Below are positions 51,862 through 61,921 of a DNA stretch of 64,000 nucleotides, piece after piece. The translations under genes were made by a program, and so were the position numbers. The DNA is from Paenibacillus rhizophilus. GTDB taxonomy: Bacteria; Bacillota; Bacilli; Paenibacillales; Paenibacillaceae. Within the stretch, counting starts at the first letter, position 1; each line of letters starts with the position of its first letter. The stretch lies in contig NZ_RQPI01000001.1 of the NCBI RefSeq assembly GCF_003854965.1, positions 992,001 through 1,056,000 on the forward strand, read 5' to 3'. A model generated the notes under the pieces. It had not been told where the DNA came from. It saw only the letters and a program-made list of their open reading frames with translations, and did not search any database.

Positions 51862-54324
51862 TTATCGAGCCTTAACGACCAGTTCCACGTCCTCCAGTGG
51901 CTGATTCAGAACAACCGTCAGTTCTCCAGCGTCGCTGTCGAAATGCCATCCCTCTGTGAGCGCCTCCAGTTCTTCCCGGTTCGCCGCCTCTTTCCCGTAT
52001 TCCAGACAGCACCCCGCAAGCTGCAGATGCTTGAACGTGACCGTCCATTTCTTCCAGCCTCCGTCATAACCGGTCCATTCGGGATGAACGCCCAATCTGA
52101 CGGTTCCCTCTGCTCCTTCCACTCTCAACCGGTACAGATTATAGGCCTTGTCCTTATAGTCAAAAGTCGTGCCGTCGTCATCATACAGGTCAAAGGCGCC
52201 TTCGCCGTTCTCCGGTGTATAAATATCCAGGAACAGTTCCGTAGACCGTTCAAATATGGTTGATTCAGCAGCTGCTGTGCGGGAGATGATCGCTCCCTCT
52301 TTGACATACAACGGCAGCGTATCGAGCGGGGCGTGAGCCATAACATGCCGGCCGCCTTCCAATTTTTCGCCAGTCCGGTAGTCGAACCAGTTTCCTTCGG
52401 GCAGATAAACGACGCGGTGGAACGTATCGGGGCGGTAGACCGGAGCCGCCAGCAATTGATCTCCCAGCAGGAATTGGTCGCAAAGGTTGGCGACATTCGG
52501 ATCTTCGGGATATTCCAGAAGCAGCGGCCGGATAATCGGCATCCCCGTTTCCGCGGCTTCACGGAATACCGAATACAGCAGCGGCATCAAGGAATAGCGG
52601 AGCCGAATATACTCCCTGCAAATATCTTCAATCTCGGGCCCGAAAGACCAGGGCTCCTGGCGGACGGTTTCCAGCATGCTGTGGTTCCGGCAGAACGGGA
52701 ACAACGCGCCCATCTGCGTCCACCGCGCCAGCAGCTCGCCAGTGGTATGATGCCCGAACCCGCCGATATCGGGACCCGAGAAGGAGACGCCCGACAGTCC
52801 GAGGTTCAGCACCATCGGCATCGCAAGCGCCATATGCTCCCAGAAGCTGCGGTTGTCGCCTGTCCACACCGCCGCATAACGCTGAATCCCGGCGTAGCCG
52901 GCGCGTGAAAGAACGAAGGGGCGGCGGCCGTCCAGGTTTCTGGTCATCCCTTCCGCGGTCGCTTTGGACATCAGCATTCCATAGAGATTATGAATCTCGC
53001 CGTGCGTAACGGGATTTCCATTATTCTTGTGAAGCGCATCCGGGTCGATCGTCTTGTTCTCGTTAAATACCGACGGCTCGTTCATATCGTTCCAGATTCC
53101 CTCGATCCCCATCTCCGTAAAGAAGCGGTGAAGGTCTCCCCACCATTCTCTTGCCTTGGCATCGGAGAAATCGGGGAATACGCTCGGACCCGGCCACACC
53201 GGACCGACAAACGGCGAACCGTCCGGTTTCATACAAAAGAGTTCCGAAGCCGTTCCCTCTTGATAAACACCGTACTCCGGATCAAGCTTCACACCGGGAT
53301 CGATGATCGGGACGATTCGGATACCCAGCTTCTTCAGTTCGGCAATCATCCCTTTCGGATCGGGGAACCGGACCGGATCGAACGTAAAGACGCGGTATCC
53401 ATCCATATAATGAATGTCCAGGTGAATGACATCGCACGGAATTTCTTTTTCGCGAAAAGTACGGGCCATTTCCAGGACCTCTTCCTGATCCATGTAGCTG
53501 TACCGGGATTGGTGATACCCGATGGACCACTGAGGCGGAAGCTGTATGCGCCCCGTAAGGGCGGTGTACTTTTTGACGACATCTTTAATTTGCGGACCCG
53601 GTATAAAATAATAGTCCAACCCGCCGGTTTCCGCTTGAATGGTGAACGCTTGGCCCGAGGTGCGCATATCAAACACTGATCTCCCCGGGTTATCCAGAAA
53701 GATCCCGCAGGCGCTCTCCGGCTCATTGACGATCAGAAAAGGAATCGACTGGTACAGCGCTTCGATTTCCGGCACATGCGGAGCGTAATTATCGGAGTTC
53801 CACATTTCGTAGCGCTCTCCCCGCTTGTCAAGGTAGCCCGTCTTCTCGCCCAGCCCGTAGTAATGGACATTCTCACTTGCACGGAACAGGGCAATTGCGG
53901 ACTTGTACTCGTTCCAAGCCATCATCGGATTACGGGCTAATATGCGGCCGGACTTGTCCGTAAACCTGAGGCTGGCGTCCAATTTGACGACCTCCACCAT
54001 CATTTCATCCGTTTCAATCAGGTAGGCGGACCCGGCGTCCGCGACCAGCAGCTCCGTTTCTGCGGCACCGGATGCGGATTTCCGCTCCATAATCGCCGGT
54101 GTCATCTTCATGCTCACCATTTCATCAGGTGCGGCGCCGGCAAATAGCCTGATCCGGACCGCACCCGCATGGGCCTTGCTTACGGCAAGCTTGCCGTTGT
54201 CGCAGGTGAAGATCACCAGACCGGCTTCCTGTTCAATATGATTAACACATCCCAATGTCAGGGTAAATGAGGCTGCGTAATCGGTATGCAGCTTACCCGG
54301 ACTGATTTGTTCACTCGTTAGCAT
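51862..54324 (-). CDS. GH31 alpha-glucosidase
   Basis: An 820-residue glycoside hydrolase family 31 enzyme. The catalytic nucleophile is D413 in IWNDMNEPSVF and the acid/base is probably D490 in WTGDNRSFWEHM. HLDIHYMDGYRVFTFDP forms subsite -1. An N-terminal beta-sandwich (1-260), a barrel and C-terminal sandwiches follow family order. There is no signal peptide, so it is cytoplasmic. It is the last gene of the maltodextrin operon and would release glucose from imported alpha-glucosides. Alternatives within GH31 (xylosidase, isomaltosidase) remain open. Confidence 0.92.
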   Translation of the reverse strand: MLTSEQISPGKLHTDYAASFTLTLGCVNHIEQEAGLVIFTCDNGKLAVSKAHAGAVRIRLFAGAAPDEMVSMKMTPAIMERKSASGAAETELLVADAGSAYLIETDEMMVEVVKLDASLRFTDKSGRILARNPMMAWNEYKSAIALFRASENVHYYGLGEKTGYLDKRGERYEMWNSDNYAPHVPEIEALYQSIPFLIVNEPESACGIFLDNPGRSVFDMRTSGQAFTIQAETGGLDYYFIPGPQIKDVVKKYTALTGRIQLPPQWSIGYHQSRYSYMDQEEVLEMARTFREKEIPCDVIHLDIHYMDGYRVFTFDPVRFPDPKGMIAELKKLGIRIVPIIDPGVKLDPEYGVYQEGTASELFCMKPDGSPFVGPVWPGPSVFPDFSDAKAREWWGDLHRFFTEMGIEGIWNDMNEPSVFNENKTIDPDALHKNNGNPVTHGEIHNLYGMLMSKATAEGMTRNLDGRRPFVLSRAGYAGIQRYAAVWTGDNRSFWEHMALAMPMVLNLGLSGVSFSGPDIGGFGHHTTGELLARWTQMGALFPFCRNHSMLETVRQEPWSFGPEIEDICREYIRLRYSLMPLLYSVFREAAETGMPIIRPLLLEYPEDPNVANLCDQFLLGDQLLAAPVYRPDTFHRVVYLPEGNWFDYRTGEKLEGGRHVMAHAPLDTLPLYVKEGAIISRTAAAESTIFERSTELFLDIYTPENGEGAFDLYDDDGTTFDYKDKAYNLYRLRVEGAEGTVRLGVHPEWTGYDGGWKKWTVTFKHLQLAGCCLEYGKEAANREELEALTEGWHFDSDAGELTVVLNQPLEDVELVVKAR

Positions 54325-54373
54325 GACTTGATCCTCCTGAACGTTCGTTTGGATATATGTCTATGAAAGGTTG

Positions 54374-55213
54374 TTAACCCTTATCGGCCCCGGCTGTTAA
54401 TCCATCCACCAGGAAGCGCTGCATCAAGATGAACAGGACGGTAACCGGTACGGCGGCGAGCACGCAGCCTGCGGCAAACATCGTAAATTCGTTTGAAAAG
54501 CGGTCGCCGATCATATCGAACAGGCCGACTGCAAGGGTCTTCTTATCGGGTGATCGCAGCACCAGCTTCGCGAAGATAAAGTCGGTGAACGCGCCGGTGA
54601 ACGTCATCAGCGATGTGAACACGATGAGCGGCGTAGATAGCGGAAGCACAATCCGGAAGAATATCGGCATATGCCCGGCTCCGTCAATCCGCGCGGCCTC
54701 GACAAGACTTTTCGGAATCGTGTCGAAATAACTTTTGGCGAACAGAAAGTACAGCGGCGCTCCCGCAGCATACACGATGACGACAGCGGTGTGCGTATTC
54801 AGCAGATTCATTTGATTGAGCAAAATATAGATCGCAATCATGCTCATGAAGCCGGGAAACAACCCGAGCACCAGCAGAATGCTCATCAGATTCTTTCGCC
54901 CGGCAAAACGGAATACCGAGAAGGCGTACCCGGTCAGCAGCGTCAGAATCGTGCCGAGGATCATGCTGGAGACGGAAATCTTCAGCGTGTTCCAATACCA
55001 GACGCCAAAGGGATGCTTATCAAACAGCCCGGTATAATGGCTTAATGTGTAAGATGCCGGAAGGATCGTATCGCTGAACAGCGCATCCCCCGTACGGAAA
55101 GACGACATCAGCACCCAAAGGGCCGGATAGGCACAGAAGACCGTAAGGAGAACAAGCGCAACATAACTGAAGGACAGCCGGACGGCCGTTTTCGCTTTTT
55201 TGCCGGTCATCAT
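54374..55213 (-). CDS. Maltodextrin-type ABC permease, MalG-like
   Basis: A 279-residue MalG/MdxG-family permease with six helices and the EAA loop EAARIDGAGHMPIFFRIVLPLSTP. The start at 55213 overlaps the MalF-like stop by 4 bases (ATGA), with GAGGAGG upstream. With MalF and the lipoprotein it imports maltodextrins or similar; an MsmX-type shared ATPase is expected since none is encoded here. Confidence 0.92.
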   Translation of the reverse strand: MMTGKKAKTAVRLSFSYVALVLLTVFCAYPALWVLMSSFRTGDALFSDTILPASYTLSHYTGLFDKHPFGVWYWNTLKISVSSMILGTILTLLTGYAFSVFRFAGRKNLMSILLVLGLFPGFMSMIAIYILLNQMNLLNTHTAVVIVYAAGAPLYFLFAKSYFDTIPKSLVEAARIDGAGHMPIFFRIVLPLSTPLIVFTSLMTFTGAFTDFIFAKLVLRSPDKKTLAVGLFDMIGDRFSNEFTMFAAGCVLAAVPVTVLFILMQRFLVDGLTAGADKG

Positions 55214-56556
55214 GACGCCTCCTCTTCCTTGAACGCTTTCGTGTGGCGGACATTCCATATGGCGAATGCGGAGAGCACGATAAAGATGAAGATTCCGATT
55301 ACCGAAGCGTAGTTGTATTTGCCCTGCTCCATGGACAGCTTGAACAGCCAGGTGATCAAGATATCGGTATGGCCGGCAAACTGGAAGTCTCCGTTAAGCG
55401 GCTTGCCGTTCGTCAGCAAATATACAATATTGAAGTTGTTGATGTTGCCCACAAACTGCATGATAATCAGAGGCGCCATCGAGAACATGACCATCGGAAA
55501 AGTAATCAGCCGCGTCTTCTGGAAGCCGCTGGCGCCGTCGATATCCGCCGCTTCATACATATCTTTCGGTATGGTGGACAAGATTCCGATAATCATCAGC
55601 ATAGAGACCGGGAAGCTCAGCCAGAAGTTGGCCAGAATCAGTGTGATTTTCGCCCAAAGGGGGTCGGACAGCCAGGGAGCCTTGGCAATCCCGAGCATTC
55701 CCAAATATTGATTGACGGGTCCGAATTGGCCGTTAAATATGTTGCGAAGGATCAGGGTGGATACGAACATCGGGATGGCAAAGGGCAAAATGAAGGCCGT
55801 CCGCCAGAACGATCTGAACCGGATTCCCTTCTGCTGAACGAGCAATGCCGCGGCAAATCCGCCGAAATATCCTGTGATGGTCGCAAAAAACGCCCAGATG
55901 AACGTCCACAACGTCACACTGTAAAAAGTATGGCTCCAAGACTGATTACGCAAAAGCTCCTTGAACGCCTGAAGTCCTTCCCAGTTGATCAGATGGGCAG
56001 GGGGCATCGTTTCCCGGCTAAAGTCGGTGAACGCTACGAGGATCATAAAAATAATCGGCATCACCGTAAAGAACACGATACCGATCATCGGAATCGCCAG
56101 CACGATATGCGGGAAGCGGTAAGCCGCCACAAAGCTGAGCGTTTGCTTGAATGTATTCGGCTTGATGCCTTCTTCCCGCAGCTTGCCGGTCCGGTAGGCA
56201 TCCTTAATGCCGGAGATATACAGCCAAATCAGCACAAGCATGATGAACACCGTGATCAAGCCTTCGACCATTAAAAAGATCGAATGGTCGCCCATGACCT
56301 GCTTGTACAGCCTTCCGACTTTCCGCAGATGGGTTTCCGTTTCGCCAAGCGTGGCGAGCGCCCAAAGCGCATGGGGCAAGCTCGTTACGGCCGTAAATAT
56401 GCCATACGCATACATCGCGAGCATGAGAATCCCTTTGACATACTGCCGGTTGTATAGCTGTCCCAGTCCCATCGCGATCACGGATAACAGGGCCGCTTTT
56501 TTACTGAACTTTTTAGAATGTTGGGGATATTCACGCTTAATCGCCAGCTGCTGCAT
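55210..56556 (-). CDS. Maltodextrin-type ABC permease, MalF-like
   Basis: A 448-residue MalF/MdxF-type permease with an extended N-terminal region (hydrophobic segments at 20-60 and 95-115) and a core of six helices; the EAA loop reads EAADIDGASGFQKTRLITFPMV. It lies 91 bases after the binding-protein gene with a hairpin between, and overlaps MalG. The family imports maltodextrins. Confidence 0.92.
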   Translation of the reverse strand: MQQLAIKREYPQHSKKFSKKAALLSVIAMGLGQLYNRQYVKGILMLAMYAYGIFTAVTSLPHALWALATLGETETHLRKVGRLYKQVMGDHSIFLMVEGLITVFIMLVLIWLYISGIKDAYRTGKLREEGIKPNTFKQTLSFVAAYRFPHIVLAIPMIGIVFFTVMPIIFMILVAFTDFSRETMPPAHLINWEGLQAFKELLRNQSWSHTFYSVTLWTFIWAFFATITGYFGGFAAALLVQQKGIRFRSFWRTAFILPFAIPMFVSTLILRNIFNGQFGPVNQYLGMLGIAKAPWLSDPLWAKITLILANFWLSFPVSMLMIIGILSTIPKDMYEAADIDGASGFQKTRLITFPMVMFSMAPLIIMQFVGNINNFNIVYLLTNGKPLNGDFQFAGHTDILITWLFKLSMEQGKYNYASVIGIFIFIVLSAFAIWNVRHTKAFKEEEAS

Positions 56557-56579
56557 CTCCTTTCAACTCCCATCCAATT

Positions 56580-56616
56580 GAGGCCGGATCACCCGGAAAG
56601 CCGGATGATCCGCCTC
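56580..56616. terminator. Intercistronic hairpin between binding-protein and MalF-like genes
   Basis: GAGG/CCTC and CGGATCA/TGATCCG stem with a CCGG pair and loop AAAG, between malE-like and malF-like genes. The T-run is on the plus strand side (TTTT), so on the transcript it more likely limits readthrough or stabilises the upstream message. Confidence 0.45.
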
Positions 56617-56647
56617 TTTTATCACTTATTTTCAGACTGGGCGGCAG

Positions 56648-57937
56648 TTACTTTGATTTCGATTCAATGTTTGTCTTCATGCCTTCCGCTGCTTTGTCAA
56701 GGGTCGCCTTGACATCGGCGCCGTTCCAGACCGCATCAAATGCCGGGTCCATGAATTGCCCGAAGTATTGCATTTCCGGAAGACTTGACCACATTCTGCT
56801 GTTTTCTATCTGTTTTAAGAACCCCTGCATGATTTCATCTTTTCTGATGCTGTCGTTTATTCCTTCGGCAGCCGGAATGGAGCCGATTAATTCGTTATCT
56901 TTAATCTGCATATCCTTTGAAGTAATAAAATTCGCGAACAGCTTCGCCGCATTCGGATATTTCGAATACGTGCTTACATAGTACGAGGTGGTTCCCGCCA
57001 GCGTAACCGGAGTTTTCCCCTCCGGCATGGCCGGCAGCGGGATAACAGCTACTTGAAACGGAAGCTTGCTGTATTTGCCGATTTCCCAGCTGCCATCCAT
57101 ATTCATGGCCAATTTGCCTTGTTCCCAAAGTCCATTCTTCGCGTCTCTGGTCATGTCGGTCAATTTGAACGGTAAAATTTCTTTTAGCGATTTGAGGAAT
57201 GTCATGCCTTTAACCGACCCTTCATTGTTAACGCCGATATCCGTCGGGTCCGTTTCATTGCTGCCGAATATATAACCGCCGTAACCGGTCAGAAAGCTAA
57301 AGAGATAGAAGGAACCACTGTCAAACATGAAGCCGAATTTATTGCTTTTAACGTCATTAAATTCCTTCGAAAACGCAATGACATCGTCCCATGTATCCAG
57401 CTTGGCGTCCTTCACCAGATCTTTATTGACATAAAGCCCGTAGGTATAGACTGAACGAGGATAACCATACAGAATCCCCTCAAATGTCGATGCGTCAACA
57501 GCCAGCTTACGATTGATGGTTTTGGTATCTTCTTCAAAATAATCGTTAGGCAATACAAGGCCGGCATTGACAGCCCCTCCAAGGAAATCGTTCGTCATCC
57601 CGAATACATCGGCACCATTACCTGACGGTCCATCCGTTGACATACGGGCTACGCTGTCCCAGTATGCAACGTCTTCTACCGTTACTTTAATGTTGTATTT
57701 CTTTTCAAACTCCTGAACGGCGTAATCGCTGTAACCATCCTTGATCGTCCAGAAGGTAAGCTCCGCTCCCGGTTCCGGCGTCAATTCCTCCGTTCCCTCG
57801 GCTGCAGCTTCCCCGCCGGAATCGGCGGCGGCATTGCTGCCCGTATTCTCGGCCCCGGAACCCGGCCTGCCTCCGCAAGCCGAGAGCACGAACAGCAACA
57901 TCATACAAAGTGCGAGAAGTCCCAATTTCTTTGTCAT
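56648..57937 (-). CDS. Maltodextrin-type ABC binding lipoprotein
   Basis: A 429-residue family-1 solute-binding protein with lipobox FVLSAC at residues 16-21, then an acidic Gly/Ala linker. The core has GADVFGMTNDFLGGAVNAGLVLP and FQVAVIPLPAMPEGKTPVTLAGTTSYYVSTYS, typical of MalE/MdxE-type maltodextrin-binding proteins. It is the first structural gene after LacI, with a 41-base gap. Confidence 0.9.
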   Translation of the reverse strand: MTKKLGLLALCMMLLFVLSACGGRPGSGAENTGSNAAADSGGEAAAEGTEELTPEPGAELTFWTIKDGYSDYAVQEFEKKYNIKVTVEDVAYWDSVARMSTDGPSGNGADVFGMTNDFLGGAVNAGLVLPNDYFEEDTKTINRKLAVDASTFEGILYGYPRSVYTYGLYVNKDLVKDAKLDTWDDVIAFSKEFNDVKSNKFGFMFDSGSFYLFSFLTGYGGYIFGSNETDPTDIGVNNEGSVKGMTFLKSLKEILPFKLTDMTRDAKNGLWEQGKLAMNMDGSWEIGKYSKLPFQVAVIPLPAMPEGKTPVTLAGTTSYYVSTYSKYPNAAKLFANFITSKDMQIKDNELIGSIPAAEGINDSIRKDEIMQGFLKQIENSRMWSSLPEMQYFGQFMDPAFDAVWNGADVKATLDKAAEGMKTNIESKSK

Positions 57938-57978
57938 TTCAAATCTCTCCTTTAGTTTGTAAATGAATAAGAAAGACT

Positions 57979-58989
57979 TTAGTCAGTCAACGCCCGGCAG
58001 CTTTCTCTTACGATAATTTCATGGGGAAGCACCTTGGATTCGCAGCTTCCGGTTCCTTTTTCCCGAATTTGTTTAAGCAGCATTTGAGCGGACCCGGAGC
58101 CAAGCTCGTACACCGGCTGGCGTACAGTCGTTATTTTCGGGCGATAAGCTCCGGCAATCGGAATATCGTCAAATCCCATAATCGATACATCCTCAGGGAC
58201 CCGCAAGCCGCTGTCCTCCGCCGCCCTGATCGCCCCAATGGCAACCATATCGCTGACACAGAAGACAGCCGTCGGACGATTCTCCCGCGCGAACAGTTCC
58301 ATCCCGCTCTTGTAACCCGACTCAAGGTCGTAATCCTTGTCAAAGAGCCATCCTTCTTGGTATTCAATGCCGTGATCGTCCAGGGCCTGCAAATACCCGT
58401 TATACCGCCGAACCGTTTGGTAATACTCCATCGGTCCGCTGAAAAAAGCGATGCTGCGGTGACCCAGCATGATCAGATATTTTGTCGCATCATAGGTGGC
58501 CTGGTAATCATCGATGTTGATGCTGGAGAACCGGCCGTCCTTGTCCGTATGGCTGGAGAAAATAACGGGAATATCGTTCTTATCGAAGAAATCGATTTGC
58601 TCCTGTTTCGGAGCGGAGGTCAGCAGTACAACGCCATCCACATACTTATCACGAAGCAAATTTAAATAATGGAGTTCAACCTCCGTATCCCCGTTCGTAT
58701 TGCAGAGCAGAGTCGTATAGCCATGCTGGAAGAGTTCTTTTTCAATGCCGCGGACAAACATCGAAATAAAGGTATTGGCGACATCCGAAATCAGCACGCC
58801 GACCAGCATACTTTCCTTCATGATCAGCGTTCGGGCCACAGGATTCGGATTGTAGCCAAGCTCGTCCACCACTTTCATGACTTTCTCCCTTATTTCGGGA
58901 CTTACCGGCTTGCTCCGGTTAAGCACCCGCGACACTGTGGCAATGGACACATTCGCCAGTCTGGCCACATCTTTGATTGTAAGTGACAT
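57979..58989 (-). CDS. LacI-family repressor of the maltodextrin operon
   Basis: A 336-residue LacI/MalR-type regulator. Its HTH and hinge (IKDVARLANVSIATVSRVLN, then NPNPVARTL) are typical, followed by the periplasmic-binding-like ligand domain. Two similar operator palindromes lie 25 and 109 bases upstream of its start. Its position at the head of the operon suggests it represses the whole set in the absence of maltose or maltodextrin. Confidence 0.92.
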   Translation of the reverse strand: MSLTIKDVARLANVSIATVSRVLNRSKPVSPEIREKVMKVVDELGYNPNPVARTLIMKESMLVGVLISDVANTFISMFVRGIEKELFQHGYTTLLCNTNGDTEVELHYLNLLRDKYVDGVVLLTSAPKQEQIDFFDKNDIPVIFSSHTDKDGRFSSINIDDYQATYDATKYLIMLGHRSIAFFSGPMEYYQTVRRYNGYLQALDDHGIEYQEGWLFDKDYDLESGYKSGMELFARENRPTAVFCVSDMVAIGAIRAAEDSGLRVPEDVSIMGFDDIPIAGAYRPKITTVRQPVYELGSGSAQMLLKQIREKGTGSCESKVLPHEIIVRESCRALTD

Positions 58990-59013
58990 TCTTTCACCCC
59001 CTTAATCATGATA

Positions 59014-59115
59014 GGAAAACCTTTTCCCCTTTCTCAAAAAAAGAGAGAACAACCTGAATTGCTTCTTCCGACATGCAGCAGGATAGTCAACCGTAAACAG
59101 GTAAACCTTTTCCTG
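59014..59115. promoter_or_regulatory. Two LacI operators upstream of the maltodextrin operon
   Basis: GGAAAACCTTTTCC at 59014-59027 and CAGGTAAACCTTTTCCTG at 59098-59115 share a GG-AAACCTTTTCC core, near-perfect palindromes of LacI type, 85 bases apart. Looping by a tetramer is possible. The rest of the gap to 59279 holds no gene I can support. Confidence 0.6.
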
Positions 59116-59279
59116 AAAATGAAAACTACATTTCTGATTTTTTCATCTGCTTTGCAGCTGTTATTTGCGATAATAATACTATCGGGAATAAAGGAATGTC
59201 AATATAAATGACACACTTTAATTTAATTTTTAATTTTTGTTATCTTTTATTACATAAGTTGATAGAGCGGCACAAGACA

Positions 59280-59313
59280 ATGCCGCCCCGCAGCTTCATG
59301 TGCGGGACGGCAT
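59280..59313 (-). terminator. Hairpin after the Lpl-type binding-protein gene
   Basis: ATGCCGTCCCGCA/TGCGGGGCGGCAT stem of 13 bp on the minus strand, 20 bases past the stop codon of the binding protein. A weak T content (TGTCTTG) follows, so terminator strength is uncertain. Confidence 0.5.
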
Positions 59314-59332
59314 CCACTTTGAGACGATAAGG

Positions 59333-60943
59333 TTATTTTACGCTCGTATAACGGTTGTAAGCGTCTGTGCGGATCTTCATCAACTGCTCAAGTCCCATGT
59401 CATTCAACTTTTTAACATAAGTGTCCCAGCCCTCATTGATTCCGCCTTTGGTTATAAATTGAGCGCGCATGGTGTTCACATAGGTGTCAATGTCCGTGGT
59501 CAGCGTCGGCAGCTCCTGAAATTCGTCCGCGGTATACATTACGTTAGGGAATGGCACCGTAACATATTCATTTCCCAGCTTGTCGAGCTGCAGCTTCAGG
59601 CCGTCGCCGGTCTTCGGACTGAGAGCAATATTCTTCTCAAAAGAGGGACTGGCATATTTCGGACCGAAATCCCGGAGGGACTGATCCCAGTACCAGGCGT
59701 CCGCGCTGGTGCCGGTCGGCGGGTCCATCAGCGTATACGTACCGTCGTCGTTCTTCTTGATCACCGTGCCGATGGCTCCCCAGAAATTCTGAATACTGGC
59801 TTCATTCGTATAGAATTGGTCGGCCCAGCGGGCGGCAACCTCCGGATTTTTGCAGAATTTCGTAATGAGCAGTTCATTCCGTCTATAGCTAAGTCCGCTC
59901 GGATCTCCATTGGAATACCGTTTTCCATCCGGTCCGGCGATTGGGGGAATGGTCTCATATTGATCGCTCCATTTTCCGAATACCGCGTCGGGTGTCCACT
60001 GGTTGGAGAAGCCGATGATCGGAGCGTCCGGATTTTGATGCTTGGCGGATGCCATCGTGCCGTCCTGGGTGAACAGCTCTTTATCGATCAAGCCTTCGGA
60101 ATAGAGCTTATGCACCCACTCTAGTCCGGCTTTGTATTCCTCGCTGGTCGGGAAATATACCGGTTTGCCGTCTTTAATCATCATGCTTGTGGCATTCAGG
60201 TCGGTGATGCCGAACGGGTTCAGAAAATCCATCGACAGTCCGACCTCGCTGTAAGGAATCTCGTCTTTTTTGCCGTTTCCATTCGGGTCTTGCTCTTTAA
60301 ACGCTTTTAATACGTTGTACAAATCGTCAATGGTGTCCGGGGCTTTCATCCCCAATTTATCCAGCCAAGCCTTATTGATAACGGGCTGTTGGGCTGTAAT
60401 GGGCCGCGATGGCAGTCTTGCCGGCAAAGAGTAGATCTTCCCGTCTGGAAAGGTGCTGATCTGTTTCATCTCGGGCGTTTCCTGCATAGCCGCTTTGAGA
60501 TTGGGCATGTACTGATCGATATATTCATCCAGCGGGCGGAAATAGCTTAAATTATTTACAATGTCGGAATCGGAGAACGATTGATCGCCCAGAATGACTT
60601 CCGGAAGCGTGCCGCTGGCGAGCATGATGGACTTCTGTTCAGCCCAGTCATTGGAAGACATCACCTGCCAATCGATTTTGACGTTCGTATTCTGTTCGAG
60701 ATCCTTAAGCCATTGATTCTGCGTAAAGGTGTCCCCCATACTTCCCCACCGGACGGTCAGCACTTTCAAGGTCACCGGCTTGTTGACAATCGGAAGTCCT
60801 TCTTGGTTAAAATCGCCGCTAGCGACTGAGCCGGAGTTCTCTCCCTTGCTGCCGCTGCAGCCAACCATGCCTGTAAGCAGGACAGGAACAAGAACCATTG
60901 CGGTGATCATTTTCACCCATCTCTTCTTTGCGTTTTTGACCAT
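59333..60943 (-). CDS. ABC binding lipoprotein, LipO/Lpl-type
   Basis: A 536-residue solute-binding lipoprotein (lipobox TGMVGC near residue 28). It belongs to the large family of LplA/LipO-like proteins paired with LplB/LplC permeases and found by the dozen in Paenibacillus. TNVKIDWQVMSSNDWAEQKSIMLASGTLPEVILG is typical. The start at 60943 follows GGGGGA; the in-frame TTG at 60964 is less likely. The substrate is a polysaccharide fragment but not defined. Confidence 0.9.
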   Translation of the reverse strand: MVKNAKKRWVKMITAMVLVPVLLTGMVGCSGSKGENSGSVASGDFNQEGLPIVNKPVTLKVLTVRWGSMGDTFTQNQWLKDLEQNTNVKIDWQVMSSNDWAEQKSIMLASGTLPEVILGDQSFSDSDIVNNLSYFRPLDEYIDQYMPNLKAAMQETPEMKQISTFPDGKIYSLPARLPSRPITAQQPVINKAWLDKLGMKAPDTIDDLYNVLKAFKEQDPNGNGKKDEIPYSEVGLSMDFLNPFGITDLNATSMMIKDGKPVYFPTSEEYKAGLEWVHKLYSEGLIDKELFTQDGTMASAKHQNPDAPIIGFSNQWTPDAVFGKWSDQYETIPPIAGPDGKRYSNGDPSGLSYRRNELLITKFCKNPEVAARWADQFYTNEASIQNFWGAIGTVIKKNDDGTYTLMDPPTGTSADAWYWDQSLRDFGPKYASPSFEKNIALSPKTGDGLKLQLDKLGNEYVTVPFPNVMYTADEFQELPTLTTDIDTYVNTMRAQFITKGGINEGWDTYVKKLNDMGLEQLMKIRTDAYNRYTSVK

Positions 60944-60980
60944 TTGTGATTCCCCCTGATTCAATTTAGGATCAACGCTT

Positions 60981-61904
60981 TTACTCCTTCACGGCTCCGA
61001 TCATCACCCCTTGGTTAAAGTATTTTTGTACAAACGGATACAAGCACAGGATAGGAACGGTCGCAACGATAATGACGGAATACCGCATCAAATTGGCCAG
61101 GCGCAGCGCGATCTGCGCGGCTTCGCCGGTTCCCATGCCGGACTGCATCTGATTGGTGATCAGAATATTGCGCAATATGAGCTGCAAGGGATATAAATTG
61201 GGATTTTTCAAGTAAATCAAGGCATTAAAATACGAATTCCAGTAGCCGACGGCGATCCATAAACCGAGAACCGCGATAATCGCTTTCGACAACGGCAGGA
61301 CCACCTGAACAAAATACCGGAGGTTCCCGCAGCCGTCGATCTGCGCCGCCTCCCACAAATCACCAGGGATGCTCGACTGAAAGAACGTCCGGGCAACGAT
61401 AATGTCGTATACGATAACGGAGAAGGGCAGCACCATGACCAGAAACGTGTCGTACAAATGAAAATCCCGGACCGTCAGAAAGGTGGGAATCAACCCGCCG
61501 CTGAAAAACATCGTGAAGATGAAGAACAACGAAAGAAACTTTCGTCCGACAAGGTCCTTTCTCGACAGCGCGTAAGCCGCCGAAATATTGACAATCAGGC
61601 CGATGGCGGTTCCCACTGCCGTATACAGGATGGTATTTCGATACCCGATCCAGATGTTCTCATGGCGCAGCAGTTCTTGGTAGCCGTCCAGTGTAAACCC
61701 TTTCGGAAACAGCCATACCTGTCCATTCGCCACCGCGGACGGATCGCTGAACGACGCAATGATGATAAAATAGAGCGGGTAGATCAGGATCACCAGAAAC
61801 ATAACCGCAAACACATACATTACCATTTCCATAACTCTGTCGGATGAACGGTTGTTCTTCACTTTTCCCATATTCTTGTTAACCGCGGCTTCCAATACCC
61901 CCAT
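60981..61904 (-). CDS. LplC/YtcP-type ABC permease
   Basis: A 307-residue carbohydrate permease with six helices; the EAA loop reads EAAQIDGCGNLRYFVQVVLPLSK and the tail ends YFNQGVMIGAVKE, which is diagnostic for the YtcP/LplC group. GGAGG stands 9 bases before the ATG at 61904. With the LplB-like gene and the lipoprotein it forms one importer, with the ATPase (MsmX-type) encoded elsewhere. Confidence 0.9.
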   Translation of the reverse strand: MGVLEAAVNKNMGKVKNNRSSDRVMEMVMYVFAVMFLVILIYPLYFIIIASFSDPSAVANGQVWLFPKGFTLDGYQELLRHENIWIGYRNTILYTAVGTAIGLIVNISAAYALSRKDLVGRKFLSLFFIFTMFFSGGLIPTFLTVRDFHLYDTFLVMVLPFSVIVYDIIVARTFFQSSIPGDLWEAAQIDGCGNLRYFVQVVLPLSKAIIAVLGLWIAVGYWNSYFNALIYLKNPNLYPLQLILRNILITNQMQSGMGTGEAAQIALRLANLMRYSVIIVATVPILCLYPFVQKYFNQGVMIGAVKE

Positions 61905-61921
61905 CTCAAGCGGCCTCCCTT

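Noticed and set aside
55243-56274. Long plus-strand open frame opposite the MalF-like gene
   Set aside because: Antisense shadow rich in charged residues; the minus-strand permease explains the region.
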